A stretch of 64,000 nt of DNA from Methylibium sp. Root1272 (GTDB lineage Bacteria; Pseudomonadota; Gammaproteobacteria; Burkholderiales; Burkholderiaceae_C), in assembly GCF_001425905.1 (NCBI RefSeq), contig NZ_LMDY01000012.1, forward strand, positions 373,734 to 437,733, written 5' to 3'. Shown piece after piece: positions 26,231 through 36,664 of the stretch (positions within the stretch are counted from its first letter, which is position 1; every line of letters begins with the position of its first letter). The notes beneath the pieces are model-generated. The model was not told where the DNA came from, made no database searches, and saw only the letters and a program-made list of their open reading frames with translations. The translations under genes and the position numbers were made by a program.

Positions 26231-27436
26231 ATGAGCGCTCAATCCTTCATCTGCGATGCCGTTCGCACTCCCTTCGGCCGCTACGGCGGTGCGTTGTCGA
26301 GCGTGCGCGCCGACGACCTCGGCGCGGTGCCGATCAAAGCGTTGATGGAACGCAACCCAAAGGTCGACTGGGCTGCTGTGACGGATGTTCTGTTCGGATG
26401 TGCCAACCAGGCCGGGGAGGACAACCGCAACGTTGCGCGCATGAGTCTGCTGCTCGCTGGGCTGCCGGATATCGTGCCGGGCGCGACCATCAACCGTCTG
26501 TGTGGTTCGGGTCTCGACGCACTAGGCACGGCCGCGCGTGCGATCAAGGCTGGCGAGGCAGAACTGATGATCGCCGGCGGCGTCGAGAGCATGAGTCGTG
26601 CGCCATTCGTCCTGCCGAAGGCCGAGAGTGCGTTCTCGCGTACCAATTCGATCCAGGACACGACGATCGGCTGGCGTTTCGTAAACAGGCTGATGAAGGA
26701 GCGCTACGGCGTCGATTCAATGCCCGAGACAGCCGAGAACGTAGCGGTCGACTTCAAGATCGAGCGTGAGGCGCAGGACCGCATGGCGCTGATGTCGCAG
26801 TTGAAGGCCGTCGCGGCGCAGAAGCGCGGCTTCTTCGATGCCGAGATCGTGCCCGTCACGGTTCCGCAGAAGAAGGGCGACGCGATCGTCGTTACCAAGG
26901 ACGAGCACCCTCGAGAGACATCGCTCGAGGCTCTGTCCAAGCTGAAGGGCGTGGTCAAGCCAGAGGGCAGCGTGACCGCCGGCAACGCCAGCGGCGTCAA
27001 CGACGGCGCTTGCGCGTTGCTGTTGGCAAGTGAAGCCGCGGTGCGGATCCACGGCTTGACGCCGCGCGCACGTGTGCTCGGCATGGCCACCGCCGGGGTA
27101 GCACCGCGCATCATGGGCATCGGCCCTGCACCCGCCACGCGCAAGGTGCTCGAACTAACGGCTTTGGCACTGTCGCAGATCGACGTGATCGAGCTCAACG
27201 AAGCCTTCGCAGCGCAGGGCCTGGCGGTGTTGCGCGACCTGGGCTTGGACGACGACGATCCGCGCGTCAACCCCAACGGCGGTGCGATCGCTTTGGGGCA
27301 CCCGCTGGGTGCGAGTGGGGCCCGGCTCGTGACAACGGCGATCAACCAACTCCACACCAGCGGCGGTCGCTACGCGCTGTGCACGATGTGCATCGGTGTC
27401 GGCCAGGGCATTGCGCTTGTGCTCGAGCGTGCCTGA
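26231..27436 (+). CDS. pcaF: 3-oxoadipyl-CoA thiolase
   Basis: It cleaves 3-oxoadipyl-CoA with CoA to succinyl-CoA and acetyl-CoA. The protein has 401 residues, with active-site cysteine C91 in INRLCGSG, the histidine motif GHPLGASGARL and the second cysteine in CTMCIGVGQG. The start MSAQSFICDAVRTPFGRYGG is characteristic of PcaF rather than of general acetyl-CoA acetyltransferases. I chose the ATG at 26231; the frame is open further upstream but the added residues are unlike the family. It completes the pathway to central metabolism. Confidence 0.95.
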   Translation: MSAQSFICDAVRTPFGRYGGALSSVRADDLGAVPIKALMERNPKVDWAAVTDVLFGCANQAGEDNRNVARMSLLLAGLPDIVPGATINRLCGSGLDALGTAARAIKAGEAELMIAGGVESMSRAPFVLPKAESAFSRTNSIQDTTIGWRFVNRLMKERYGVDSMPETAENVAVDFKIEREAQDRMALMSQLKAVAAQKRGFFDAEIVPVTVPQKKGDAIVVTKDEHPRETSLEALSKLKGVVKPEGSVTAGNASGVNDGACALLLASEAAVRIHGLTPRARVLGMATAGVAPRIMGIGPAPATRKVLELTALALSQIDVIELNEAFAAQGLAVLRDLGLDDDDPRVNPNGGAIALGHPLGASGARLVTTAINQLHTSGGRYALCTMCIGVGQGIALVLERA

Positions 27437-27477
27437 CCGCACGGCCAGTCATCCAGGCCGCTAACTAGAAGAATCCG

Positions 27478-29772
27478 ATGAGTGAGACCCTGAAGGACAG
27501 CGCGCTCGACTACCACCGCTTTCCGACGCCCGGAAAGATTGCCGTGATGCCCACGAAAGCGATGGCCACCCAGCGCGACCTTGCGCTCGCGTACTCACCG
27601 GGTGTAGCCGAGGCCTGCTTGGCCATCGTCGACGATCCGTTTGAGGCCAGCAGCCTTACCGCGCGCAGCAACCTGGTTGCGGTAGTCACCAACGGCACCG
27701 CCGTGCTGGGGCTCGGGGACATCGGCCCGCTTGCGAGCAAGCCGGTTATGGAGGGCAAGGGCTGCTTGTTCAAGAAGTTCGCTGGCATCGACGTGTTCGA
27801 CATCGAGCTCGACGAGAAGGACCCTGACCGCCTTGTCGAGACGATCGCCCGAATGGAGCCGACATTCGGTGGCATAAACCTTGAAGACATCAAGGCGCCG
27901 GAGTGCTTCTACATCGAGCGCCAGTTGCGCGAACGCATGAAGATTCCGGTCTTCCACGATGATCAGCATGGCACGGCCATCGTGGCCGCCGCCACCGTGC
28001 TGAACGCGCTGCAACTCGTGGACAAGCCGCTGGCGAACGTCAAGGTAGCTTGCTCGGGCGCCGGCGCGGCCGCAATCGCTTGCCTGGATCTGCTGGTCAG
28101 TCTAGGGGTGGAACGCCGCAACGTGTTCATTGCCGACAGCAAGGGAGTGGTGCATGCCGGCCGCACCGGGCTCGATGCGAGTAAGGCTCGCTACGCACAA
28201 GTCACCGCACTGCGCACTCTGGCCGACATCTGCGCTGGCGCAGACGTCTTCTTGGGCCTGTCGACCGGTGGCGTGCTCAAGCGGGAATTGGTCGCCAGCA
28301 TGGCGCGCCAGCCGATCATCCTCGCGATGGCCAATCCAGTTCCGGAGATCCTGCCCGAGGAAGCGTTGGCCGCACGACCAGACGCGATTGTTGGCACCGG
28401 CCGCTCGGACTACCCGAACCAGGTCAACAACGTTCTTTGCTTTCCGTTCATCTTTCGCGGTGCTCTCGACAGTGGCGCTACGACGATCAACGAGGCGATG
28501 AAACTGGCCGCGGTGCGGGCCATCGCTGAGCTGGCTCACGCCGAGGTTCCCGAGACGGTGGCTCGGGCGTATGGTTCGAGCGTGCTGCGATTCGGCCCGC
28601 AGTACCTGATACCTAAGCCATTCGACCCACGTCTCATCGAGGTCGTGGCGTCGGCCGTGGCCGAGGCTGCAGCCGCAAGCGGCGTGGCGTCGCGTCCGAT
28701 TGTCGACATAGAGGCTTATCGCAGGCGCCTGCGCCAGTTCGTGTACCGGTCAGGAAACGCGATGCAGCCCGTGTTCGCGGCGGCGCGCGCGGGCGGTTCA
28801 CTCAAGCGGGTCGCGTATGCCGAAGGCGAGGACGAACGGGTGCTGCGCGCGGCGCAGGTGGTGGTCGACGAGGCACTGGTGCGGCCGGTACTCATCGGGC
28901 GCCAGGCCGTCATCGCCGAGCGCATTGACCAGCTCGGACTTCGACTGGTGTTCGGGGCGGACTACGACGTGATCGATCCGAACCATGCGGGCTTGGACGG
29001 AGAGTTGATTCAACGCTATTACGAGTTGGTTCGTCACCGCGGTGTGACGCCGGCGCTGGCCTTCGCCGATGTGTCGACCCAGCCGAGCCTGCTGGCGAGC
29101 CTCCTGCTGCGTCAAGGACAAATTGATGCGATGCTGTGCGGCGTTCACGGGCGCTACCACCAGCACCTTAGCCATGTGCGCGAGGCGATCGGCTTGCGTG
29201 TTGGATGTAGCAGCTTCGCGGCTATGCAGATGCTTATGTTGGCGGATCGGCAGCTCTTCATCTGCGACACCCACGTGCATCAGGACCCGGACGCGCAGCA
29301 GTTGGCCGAGATCACGCTGCTGGCCGCCCAGGCGGTTCGTGGCTTCGGGCAGGTGCCGCGTGTGGCACTGCTATCGCATTCGAGCTTTGGAAGTTCGGAA
29401 GCACCGTCGGCGTTGAAGATGCGGCGGGCCCTCGAGTTGATCCGTGCTCGGGACGGGTCGCTCGAGATCGAGGGGGAGATGCGCGGCGACGCCGCCCTGT
29501 CCGGCGAGGTGCTGGAGCGTGAGTTCCCTGGGGCGGCGCTCCACGGCGAGGCCAACTTGCTGGTGATGCCCAACGTCGACGCGGCCAACATTTCCTACAA
29601 CCTGCTGCGCATGGCCTCGGGCGGGGGCATCACGGTTGGGGGCATCTTGCTCGGTGCGGCTAAAGCGGCACACATCTTGACTCCATCGTCCACGGTCCGG
29701 CGCATCGTCAACATGACCGCAGTGGCCGCTGCGGATGCGACCGCATTGCGTGAGCAGCCTGGTGGTGCCTGA
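27478..29772 (+). CDS. maeB: NADP-dependent malic enzyme (MaeB type, with C-terminal PTA-like domain)
   Basis: It decarboxylates malate to pyruvate with NADP reduction. The 764 residues comprise an N-terminal malic domain ([39 protein letters not shown]), a Rossmann cofactor domain ([16 protein letters not shown]) and a C-terminal phosphotransacetylase-like domain starting near residue 430. That last domain is usually regulatory and not catalytic in MaeB. It sits 41 bases after the thiolase gene. In this operon it could turn succinyl-CoA-derived C4 acid into pyruvate and supply NADPH for the hydroxylase. A copy in a catabolic operon is unusual but not unknown. Confidence 0.93.
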   Translation: MSETLKDSALDYHRFPTPGKIAVMPTKAMATQRDLALAYSPGVAEACLAIVDDPFEASSLTARSNLVAVVTNGTAVLGLGDIGPLASKPVMEGKGCLFKKFAGIDVFDIELDEKDPDRLVETIARMEPTFGGINLEDIKAPECFYIERQLRERMKIPVFHDDQHGTAIVAAATVLNALQLVDKPLANVKVACSGAGAAAIACLDLLVSLGVERRNVFIADSKGVVHAGRTGLDASKARYAQVTALRTLADICAGADVFLGLSTGGVLKRELVASMARQPIILAMANPVPEILPEEALAARPDAIVGTGRSDYPNQVNNVLCFPFIFRGALDSGATTINEAMKLAAVRAIAELAHAEVPETVARAYGSSVLRFGPQYLIPKPFDPRLIEVVASAVAEAAAASGVASRPIVDIEAYRRRLRQFVYRSGNAMQPVFAAARAGGSLKRVAYAEGEDERVLRAAQVVVDEALVRPVLIGRQAVIAERIDQLGLRLVFGADYDVIDPNHAGLDGELIQRYYELVRHRGVTPALAFADVSTQPSLLASLLLRQGQIDAMLCGVHGRYHQHLSHVREAIGLRVGCSSFAAMQMLMLADRQLFICDTHVHQDPDAQQLAEITLLAAQAVRGFGQVPRVALLSHSSFGSSEAPSALKMRRALELIRARDGSLEIEGEMRGDAALSGEVLEREFPGAALHGEANLLVMPNVDAANISYNLLRMASGGGITVGGILLGAAKAAHILTPSSTVRRIVNMTAVAAADATALREQPGGA

Positions 29773-30091
29773 GCTGGCCAATCTCCCGGTGCAGCACCCT
29801 CGAGCGTATGGCGATCGCCATGGCATGCGCGTCGACTGCCACGTCGAAAGCGTGAGGCCGGCTCGGCAAGCTCTTCAGTGCGGGTTCACGGACAGCTCAA
29901 AGAGTTGGTACGAACTGATTGCTGCGTCGCGTCGAAACGAGTCGACTGGCTGACAGTCGTGGATGCTCGATGAGGTCATAGCGCCAGCGGCGACTCGCAT
30001 GCGTCGCCGGCCTATGACAAGCGTGCCACACCTGAGGGTGTTGTCCAGCGACTTTCTACGCGCTGGCTTGTGAATCGCCTTGGAGGTTGAG
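29773..30091. other. Gap between malic enzyme and thioesterase genes
   Basis: About 319 bases with only short, family-less open frames. I see no clear promoter box or terminator. The thioesterase start region with GGAGG lies at the right end. The thioesterase could therefore be a separate transcript or the end of the long operon. Confidence 0.4.
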
Positions 30092-30568
30092 TTGAACGAG
30101 ACAGCCCGCGGGCCGACTGCTCCCGCGCATTCACCGCATCAGATCGAGATGACGGTGCTGATGTTGCCAGACATGGCCAATTTTGCCGGCAACGTGCACG
30201 GCGGGACTATCCTCAAGTTCCTGGATCAGGTCGCTTATGCCTGCGCCAGCCGCTATGCGGGCTGCTACGTGGTCACGCTGTCGGTGGATCGCGTCATATT
30301 CCGGCAGCCGATCCACGTTGGCGAACTGGTGACCTTCCTTGCGGCGATCAACTACACGGGCACTTCGTCGATGGAAGTCGGCATAAAGGTCATCACCGAA
30401 GACATTCGCACCCAGAACGTGCGGCACGCCAACAGCTGCTACTTCACAATGGTCGCGGTCGATGACGACGGCCGCAGCACAGCGGTTCCGCCGCTCAATC
30501 CATCGACCCCAGAAGCGCTGCGGCGCTACTCGGCGGCACTCGGACGCCGCCGCCTGCGTCAGGCGTGA
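30092..30568 (+). CDS. Hotdog-fold acyl-CoA thioesterase
   Basis: A protein of about 158 residues of the cytosolic acyl-CoA hydrolase (BACH/YciA-like) group. The catalytic region reads MLPDMANFAGNVHGGTILKF, with the aspartate in FLDQVAYACASRYA on the long hotdog helix, followed by the substrate strand VVTLSVDRVIFRQPIHVGEL. The preferred start is a TTG at 30092 with GGAGG five bases upstream; another TTG at 30080 overlaps that ribosome binding site. It could release acids or free CoA from side-chain products of the pathway. The substrate is not evident. Confidence 0.85.
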   Translation: MNETARGPTAPAHSPHQIEMTVLMLPDMANFAGNVHGGTILKFLDQVAYACASRYAGCYVVTLSVDRVIFRQPIHVGELVTFLAAINYTGTSSMEVGIKVITEDIRTQNVRHANSCYFTMVAVDDDGRSTAVPPLNPSTPEALRRYSAALGRRRLRQA

Positions 30569-30749
30569 CAAGGCAAGGTGCGCCCGAGGGTGATCTCCAG
30601 CGGCACACCGCTACGGTCGTTGTGCGCGAGCGTACGGCTCTCTATCCCGTCGCCGCTTCATACGCAATGAGGAGCAGCCACTGGCCATCCTGGACGCCGT
30701 CCGCAGAAGGGGGTGGCGTCCCGGAGATCCGTCGTCGCTGCGAACGCTC

Positions 30750-31706
30750 TCAAATGTCCAGGACCAGCAGCTTGCCCTTCGACCGTGAGCAACACGGCGT
30801 GAACTGATCGTTCTTCGCCTTCTCATCGCTGGTGAAGTACATGTCACGGTGATCCGGCTGACCGTCAAGAATGCGGGTGATGCAGGTGCCGCACACCCCT
30901 TGCTCGCATGACAGAGGAATGTCGATGCCATTCTCGATCAAAACCGCTGCAACGCTCTTGTCGGCAGGTACCTTGTAGCACCTGCCTGTGCTGGCCACCT
31001 TGACCTCGAAGTCTTCGTCATGGGACGTGTCTATGGGTTTGGCGCCAAAGTATTCCAGGTGCAACTGCGAGTCTGGCCAACCTAGCGCCTTGGCGGATTT
31101 CAAGACGTGCTCGATAAAGCCCGTAGGCCCGCAGATGTAGACGTTCACGTCGGACGTGGGCGCACCGAGCACATTTGAGAGGTCTAGCTTCTGATCTGCA
31201 GGGCCATCGTCGAAGTGAAAATCCACTCGATCAGCAAACTGAGATTGCGCGATGCGTTCGCGGAATGCCGTGCGCTGCGACGAGCGCGTGCAATAGTGCA
31301 TCGTGAACGTTGCGCCGATCTGCGCGAGCCGCTCGGCCATGCACAGAAGCGGCGTTACGCCTATTCCACCAGCAAGCAGCAGCGTGCGAGCAGAAGGCGA
31401 CAAAGGAAAGTGGTTGCGCGGTTCAGAGATTTGGAGAATAGCTCCTTCCGCCACTTCATCGTGCATCGCTTCCGATCCACCACGAGAAGACGGATCACGC
31501 AGCACAGCGATCAAATAGCGATGCTGCTCGGTCGGATCGTTACACAGAGAATACTGGCGCACGATACCGTCCCTGACGTGGACGTCGATGTGCGAGCCAG
31601 CCGAGAACGGTGGCAGCGGCGTGCCTGAAGCCGAGGTCAGTTCAAAGCTTGCAATGCCTTCGGCTTCCTCGACTTTCCTGGTTACTTTGACGCTCAGAGT
31701 GTTCAT
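30750..31706 (-). CDS. PDR/VanB-type reductase paired with the P450
   Basis: An NADH-dependent reductase of 318 residues with FMN, NAD and C-terminal 2Fe-2S domains in that order. Marks are RQYSLCND, the AGGIGVTP loop and the cluster cysteines C267, C272, C275 (CEQGVCGTC) and C305. It starts 11 bases after the P450 stop on the same strand, so the two form a two-component monooxygenase. The domain order matches the reductase part of self-sufficient CYP116B fusions, but here it is a separate protein. It is paralogous to the orphan reductase at 1708. Confidence 0.93.
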   Translation of the reverse strand: MNTLSVKVTRKVEEAEGIASFELTSASGTPLPPFSAGSHIDVHVRDGIVRQYSLCNDPTEQHRYLIAVLRDPSSRGGSEAMHDEVAEGAILQISEPRNHFPLSPSARTLLLAGGIGVTPLLCMAERLAQIGATFTMHYCTRSSQRTAFRERIAQSQFADRVDFHFDDGPADQKLDLSNVLGAPTSDVNVYICGPTGFIEHVLKSAKALGWPDSQLHLEYFGAKPIDTSHDEDFEVKVASTGRCYKVPADKSVAAVLIENGIDIPLSCEQGVCGTCITRILDGQPDHRDMYFTSDEKAKNDQFTPCCSRSKGKLLVLDI

Positions 31707-31717
31707 GACTTCAGCGC

Positions 31718-32896
31718 TCAGTGGAACGTGACCTCGAGCGTGTCGAGACTGCGTACAGTGTTCGTGATATGCATGGAGTGTTGACCAACCTCAATGCGCT
31801 CGACCTGCGTTGCGATCGCAGTCAACAGTGCGGTGGCCTCGAGTCGCGCCAGCGCCTGGCCTGCGCAAACATGCAGTCCGTGGCCGAAGGCGACGTGCTC
31901 CGCCGAGTGCCTCTTGATGTCGAAGCGATCGGGATTCGTGAACTTTCGCTCGTCGCGGTTCGCCGATGCGTACAGGACCGCCACGCTGGAGCCTGCAGGC
32001 AACGTGACGCCGGACAGTTCGGTGTCCCGGCTGGTTACGCGCTTGAAGGCTTGCACCGGAGACTCGATGCGAAGCACCTCGTTGTAAGCGCGCGCGACCA
32101 ACACCGGCTCGGCCCTCAGAGCCTGCCACTGGTCCACGTTCTGTCCCAGCAGCCGGACGGCGCTGGCAATCGAGCTGATCGTGGTGTCGATCCCAGCTAC
32201 AAGATAAGCCGCCAACAGCCGTGGACACTGGTCCCGTCGGATCACGCCGCGCTCCGCCGCGTCGTACAGCGCGGCGCCCAGGCTGCCCTCGCGTAGGCGA
32301 CTCGGATCCTTATCCAACCACTCGATGTACTCGAAGCATTCGCCGAACACCGGAAGCGATCGCTGATACCGCTCGTTCGCTGGCCCCATCACGTTGAAGC
32401 TGGCGTGACCCCAGTCCAGTAGCCTGTCGCGACCGTCCTGCGGGATGCCAATCAACTCAGCGACGATGGTCAGGGGGAAGACCCGCGCCAGATCTCGCAT
32501 GCCATCAAAGGTGCGCCGCATCTTCAGCGATGTGATCAGGCTGTTGGCCTGCGATTGCACATGGCCTTGGAGGTCGCGCATGGCCTGCGGTGTCAATTTC
32601 TCACCGACGGCCGCTCGCAGCGCTGTATGGTCCGGCTGATCGCTCTGAATGATCGTGCCGGCAAAGGCGTTGTTCAGAAAGTCGTTGAAGCCGACACCTT
32701 GACTGGAAATGAAAGTACCGTGGTCGTCGAGCACTTGTCGAACTTCGGCATAGCGAGCGCAACAGACCATCTGCAGCTGTTCGATCCACACGACAGGGCC
32801 AGCATCGCGGAGCATTCGGTACGTTGGATAAGGATCCTTCAGCACGGATTCTGAGAAAAGGTCTATGTCGAGGCTTGGGATTCCGAGTGGTTTCAT
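31718..32896 (-). CDS. Cytochrome P450 monooxygenase
   Basis: A soluble bacterial P450 of 392 residues. The heme-binding motif FGHGLHVCAGQALAR, the I-helix oxygen-activating region AGIDTT and the ExxR motif (YNEVLRIESP) are all present and in order. Electrons should come from the reductase encoded directly downstream. Likely work is hydroxylation or O-dealkylation of an aromatic or hydrophobic compound feeding the hydroxyquinol pathway; the specific substrate is unknown. The ATG is followed by MKPLGIPSLDIDLFS. It lies 192 bases downstream of the MMPL gene on the same strand and may share its transcript. Confidence 0.95.
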   Translation of the reverse strand: MKPLGIPSLDIDLFSESVLKDPYPTYRMLRDAGPVVWIEQLQMVCCARYAEVRQVLDDHGTFISSQGVGFNDFLNNAFAGTIIQSDQPDHTALRAAVGEKLTPQAMRDLQGHVQSQANSLITSLKMRRTFDGMRDLARVFPLTIVAELIGIPQDGRDRLLDWGHASFNVMGPANERYQRSLPVFGECFEYIEWLDKDPSRLREGSLGAALYDAAERGVIRRDQCPRLLAAYLVAGIDTTISSIASAVRLLGQNVDQWQALRAEPVLVARAYNEVLRIESPVQAFKRVTSRDTELSGVTLPAGSSVAVLYASANRDERKFTNPDRFDIKRHSAEHVAFGHGLHVCAGQALARLEATALLTAIATQVERIEVGQHSMHITNTVRSLDTLEVTFH

Positions 32897-33088
32897 GATG
32901 TCTCCAGGTTTGGACGTCCCCGGCAGGTCCGGATCAGGAAGTAGTTGACGTCAGCAACAAGCGGTAGGTCTGGTTCTTGGATAGGCTGCACGGCCTGGCT
33001 GGTCGCGTGCGCAATGAGTGGGGTAGCCCAGGCGGAGCCATGAACCAGGGAATCGAGTGGGTACCCATGTGGCGCTCGGAAATACTGT

Positions 33089-35494
33089 CTATGCGGCCTG
33101 AGGCGCCAGAGTCGCGCTTTGCGGCTCCGGGCGCTTGGGCGAGAGCAGAAAGTACGACAGACCGGGCAACAACACGAGCGCCCCGACCATGTTCCAGAGA
33201 AACATGAACGACAGCAGGATGCCCATGTCAGCTTGAAACTTGATCGGCGACAGCGCCCAGGTTGCCACGCCCGCCGCCAGTGTGAAACCTGTCAGCATCA
33301 CAACCTTGCCGGTGAACAGCAGCGCCTTGTAGTAGGCCTCAGACAGTGTCGCGCCCTGACGCAACTGCGCCAACATCACAGCCATTACGTAAAGGGCGTA
33401 GTCGATACCGATGCCCACCCCCAAGGCAATGACGGGTAGCGTGGCAACTTTGACGCCAATGCCCAGCATCGTCATCAACGCCTCGCAAAGGATGGTGGTC
33501 AGCACCAGCGGCAACACCGCGCAGATGACCGCGCGCCATGAGCGGAAGGTAACCAGGCACAGCAGCACGACAGCGCCATAGACCCAGAACAGCATCTCGC
33601 GGCTGGCTTGTTTGACGACGATGTTGGTCGCGGCCTCCAAGCCAGCGCTACCTGCAGCCAGCAGGAACTGCCCCTCGTCGGTGCTGTTGGTCGCGGCGAA
33701 GGCCTCGACCTTGTCAACCACTGCCTGCAGCGTGTCGGCCTTGTGATCCTTTAGGTAGATCATCAGCGACAGCGTGTTGCAGCCGCTGTTGAACAGCTCG
33801 GGAGGCACTTGGTTCGTGACCGAATTGAGCATGCTCTGAGTCGGCAGAAGTTCGTACCACTTGGGGTTGCCTTCGTTCATGAAGACGAATATCTGCCGGC
33901 TGAGGCTGGCCAGCGACGCGGTGCTCTCCACACCGTCGAGTTGCCGCAACTCCCATTCCAGTGCGTCCATACGCCGCTGCATGTCATAGCGCGCGCACTG
34001 GCTGTCGGCGGTGCGGCCGATGACAACGAAGACGTCGCTGCTTGCGCCGTAGTTGGCAGTCATGAAGGCCGCATCGCGGTTGTAGCGCGAGTCGGGACGC
34101 AGCTCAGGGGCGCCGGGGTCGAGATCGCCAATCTTCAACTGCAGGCTCACAAGGAACCCCGCGACCCCGAGGATTGCCGAAACGATCACTGTCGTCGCGG
34201 CCCAGCGTCGGGTTGTAAAGCGATCAAGGAAGACCCACATCGGGTGCTTGACCTCGCTGCTCTCGTCCTTGAGGCTGCGCGCAGCCGCGCGCTGCGACAC
34301 GCCGATGTAGCTCAACAAGATGGGCAGCAGAATCAGGTTGGTGAACACCAGTACGGCCACGCCGATGCTCGCGATGATCGCCAGATCCTGGATCACCGGG
34401 ATGTGGATCACGCTCAGAACCGCGAAGCCGACCGCGTCGCACAGCAAAGCAGTCAGTCCGGCCAAGAACAAACGGCGGAAGGTGAACCGTGCGGCGACGA
34501 GCCGACTGGCTCCGCGACCGATGTCCTGCATGATGCCGTTCATCTTCTGTGCGCCGTGGCTCATGCCGATAGCGAACACCAGGAAGGGAACCAGGATGGT
34601 GTAGGGGTTGAGTTCGTAGTTGAGCAAAGGCAGCAGCCCGAGTTGCCAGACGACTGCAACCAGCGAGCAGCTGACCACCAGCAGGGTGCTTCGCACACAA
34701 CGCGTATAGGCGTAGAGCATGGCTGCAGCCAGCATCAGCGCGACGACGAAGAAGCCCAGGATCTGGCGCAAGCTGTCGATCAGGTCGCCGACGACCTTGG
34801 CGAAGCCGGTGATGTGCAGTTCGATCGCGGGGCTGCTGTAGCGGGTGCGAATGTCCTCTAGTTGCTGCGACAGAACTGTGTAGTCAAGCGGCTTGCCTTG
34901 GGCATCAACGGACAGCAGTGGCACGACGATCACGCTCGAATGAAAATCAGATGCGACGGTCTGACCGATCTCGCCACTGCGTTCGAGGTTGGCCTTCAAG
35001 GCAACAAGGCTGGCTTCCGAACCGTCGTAGTCGTCGGGCATCACCGGACCACCTTCGAGGCCTTCTTCGGTCACGGCGAGCCAGCGCATGGTGGGCGTCC
35101 ACAGGGACTTCATCCGAGAGCGGTCAACCCCGGGCAGCAAGTAGACCTCGTCGCTGATCTTGCGCAGCGTCTCCAAGTGAGAGGCCTCGAAGATCGTCCC
35201 CGTGGCCGCTCGCACAGCGATTCGTACTTGATTGCCCGAACCTGACAGCTCACTGCGATTGGCCAGGAAGTTGAGCACATACGGGTGCTTGGACGGCAGC
35301 ATCTTGTCGAAGCTGGCGTTCATGCGCAGGCCACCGAGCTGCCAAGTGAGCATGACCGTGACCGCGACGCAGAACAACATCACCCACAGCCTGTTGTTGA
35401 ACAACAGCTGCTCAACCAGTGATCCAGAGCGGGGATCAAAGTTGGCGACGTCGCGCGCGAAGTCCTCGATGTCGGGTGACGGGCTTACGTTCAT
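33089..35494 (-). CDS. MMPL/RND-family inner-membrane transporter, second copy
   Basis: A protein of 801 residues with the same two-half layout as the transporter at 8577: an N-terminal helix (LWVMLFCVAVTVMLTW), a large periplasmic loop, a helix block, a second loop and a helix block containing IALGVGIGIDYALYVMAVML. It overlaps the YCF48-like gene by four bases (ATGA), so their translation is coupled. With DUF1329 and DUF1302 it should form a trans-envelope system for a hydrophobic compound. Import or export is not decidable from sequence. Confidence 0.9.
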   Translation of the reverse strand: MNVSPSPDIEDFARDVANFDPRSGSLVEQLLFNNRLWVMLFCVAVTVMLTWQLGGLRMNASFDKMLPSKHPYVLNFLANRSELSGSGNQVRIAVRAATGTIFEASHLETLRKISDEVYLLPGVDRSRMKSLWTPTMRWLAVTEEGLEGGPVMPDDYDGSEASLVALKANLERSGEIGQTVASDFHSSVIVVPLLSVDAQGKPLDYTVLSQQLEDIRTRYSSPAIELHITGFAKVVGDLIDSLRQILGFFVVALMLAAAMLYAYTRCVRSTLLVVSCSLVAVVWQLGLLPLLNYELNPYTILVPFLVFAIGMSHGAQKMNGIMQDIGRGASRLVAARFTFRRLFLAGLTALLCDAVGFAVLSVIHIPVIQDLAIIASIGVAVLVFTNLILLPILLSYIGVSQRAAARSLKDESSEVKHPMWVFLDRFTTRRWAATTVIVSAILGVAGFLVSLQLKIGDLDPGAPELRPDSRYNRDAAFMTANYGASSDVFVVIGRTADSQCARYDMQRRMDALEWELRQLDGVESTASLASLSRQIFVFMNEGNPKWYELLPTQSMLNSVTNQVPPELFNSGCNTLSLMIYLKDHKADTLQAVVDKVEAFAATNSTDEGQFLLAAGSAGLEAATNIVVKQASREMLFWVYGAVVLLCLVTFRSWRAVICAVLPLVLTTILCEALMTMLGIGVKVATLPVIALGVGIGIDYALYVMAVMLAQLRQGATLSEAYYKALLFTGKVVMLTGFTLAAGVATWALSPIKFQADMGILLSFMFLWNMVGALVLLPGLSYFLLSPKRPEPQSATLAPQAA

Positions 35495-36624
35495 GGTTTG
35501 TTGTTCTGCGGTTCACCGCTTGCCGAGCGCACCAGGCCGTACAAGCTGCCGATGATGAAGCTTCCGTTGGCTGTCATGCTGACCGCGGTCATCATGGGCC
35601 GTCTCACTGAGGGGACGGTTTCCACAATGCCCTGGTCCGGTAGGAGCCGGTAAACCACTCCAGCCTGGGTAGCGACAAGTGCCACTCCATTGGTCGCGCC
35701 TGAGATCGCTGTCACCGCAGAGGGCACAGCAAGGTCAACCTTCTTCCATGGGGAGTCAGTGGTCTCGGAGACGAAGAGATTGCCTTTGATGCCGCCGACG
35801 ACGGCATGGCCGGACGGCAGCAAGGCGGCTGCGAAGAGACTGCCTCTGTACGGCGAGGGCAGGCGTTCGAAGGTACCGAGGCCGTCGTTCGACTTCAGTA
35901 CCAACCCTTGTTCGCCGGCGATGAGGGTCGTACGGCCGTTGACAGCAACGGCGTTCAGATGTTGGCCCGTCGGATTGTCGATGAGACCCAATAGAGACTG
36001 CCAGGTCTTGCCGCCGTCGCGAGTCATGAACGCCAGCCCGTAAGCGCCGACGACGACACCGACGGTGGCCGAACCGAAGCTGACGCCGAGCAAAGGCTTG
36101 TCCGGGCCGTCATCGACCAACCCCTGAGACGAGCGCTTGACGGCGGCGCCAGCGGGCGAGCCGCCGGCGATCAGGCGATCGGCCTCCTCGAGCGCCAAGC
36201 GGGCCAGCTGCGCGCCATCGGCCTGCTTGATCCAGCTCTGGCCGCCGTCTGCAGTGTGGAGCACGATACCGCTGTGGCCTACAGCCCAGCCGAGTTGCTC
36301 ACCGACGAAGGTCACGTCCGTCAGCGTTACGCTGACGGGCGACTTCGACTGGCGCCAGGAACGCCCGTCGTCATCGGACAGCAGGATCAGGCCGCGCTCT
36401 CCGACGGCGACATGCCTCGAACCGGCCGACGCCACCGCGAGGATCGCAGCGCGCTCCGGGTGGCGCACGATGCGCGCCTCCGCGTCAAGTGGGCGCGCGA
36501 AGCCTCCCTGCAGAGGTGTTTGGGCAAGCGCTGGAGAGAGGCCGGCGATGGTTGCCATCACGCCGCACGCAACGACGAGTCGTGCCGGCCAACGGGTGGG
36601 GTCACGCAAGATTGCTTGGTTCAT
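35491..36624 (-). CDS. YCF48-like periplasmic beta-propeller, second copy
   Basis: An exported protein of 377 residues. A signal sequence ends near LSPALAQTPL, followed by propeller blades such as VAVGERGLILLSDDDGRSW, VGHSGIVLHTADGGQSW and VGAYGLAFMTRDGGKTW. It is collinear with the gene at 12451 but has an extra segment between blades (LALEEADRLIAGGSPAG). It lies 40 bases after the DUF1329 gene and is coupled to the transporter. Its conservation in both modules argues for a structural or assembly role in the periplasm. Confidence 0.85.
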   Translation of the reverse strand: MNQAILRDPTRWPARLVVACGVMATIAGLSPALAQTPLQGGFARPLDAEARIVRHPERAAILAVASAGSRHVAVGERGLILLSDDDGRSWRQSKSPVSVTLTDVTFVGEQLGWAVGHSGIVLHTADGGQSWIKQADGAQLARLALEEADRLIAGGSPAGAAVKRSSQGLVDDGPDKPLLGVSFGSATVGVVVGAYGLAFMTRDGGKTWQSLLGLIDNPTGQHLNAVAVNGRTTLIAGEQGLVLKSNDGLGTFERLPSPYRGSLFAAALLPSGHAVVGGIKGNLFVSETTDSPWKKVDLAVPSAVTAISGATNGVALVATQAGVVYRLLPDQGIVETVPSVRRPMMTAVSMTANGSFIIGSLYGLVRSASGEPQNNKP

Positions 36625-36664
36625 GGTCGCTCCTCACAGCTGCGCGCATACGCCGAGCAGCGTT

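Noticed and set aside
29735-29953. A 72-codon frame after maeB
   Set aside because: It overlaps the end of maeB in another frame, has no ribosome binding site and matches no family.
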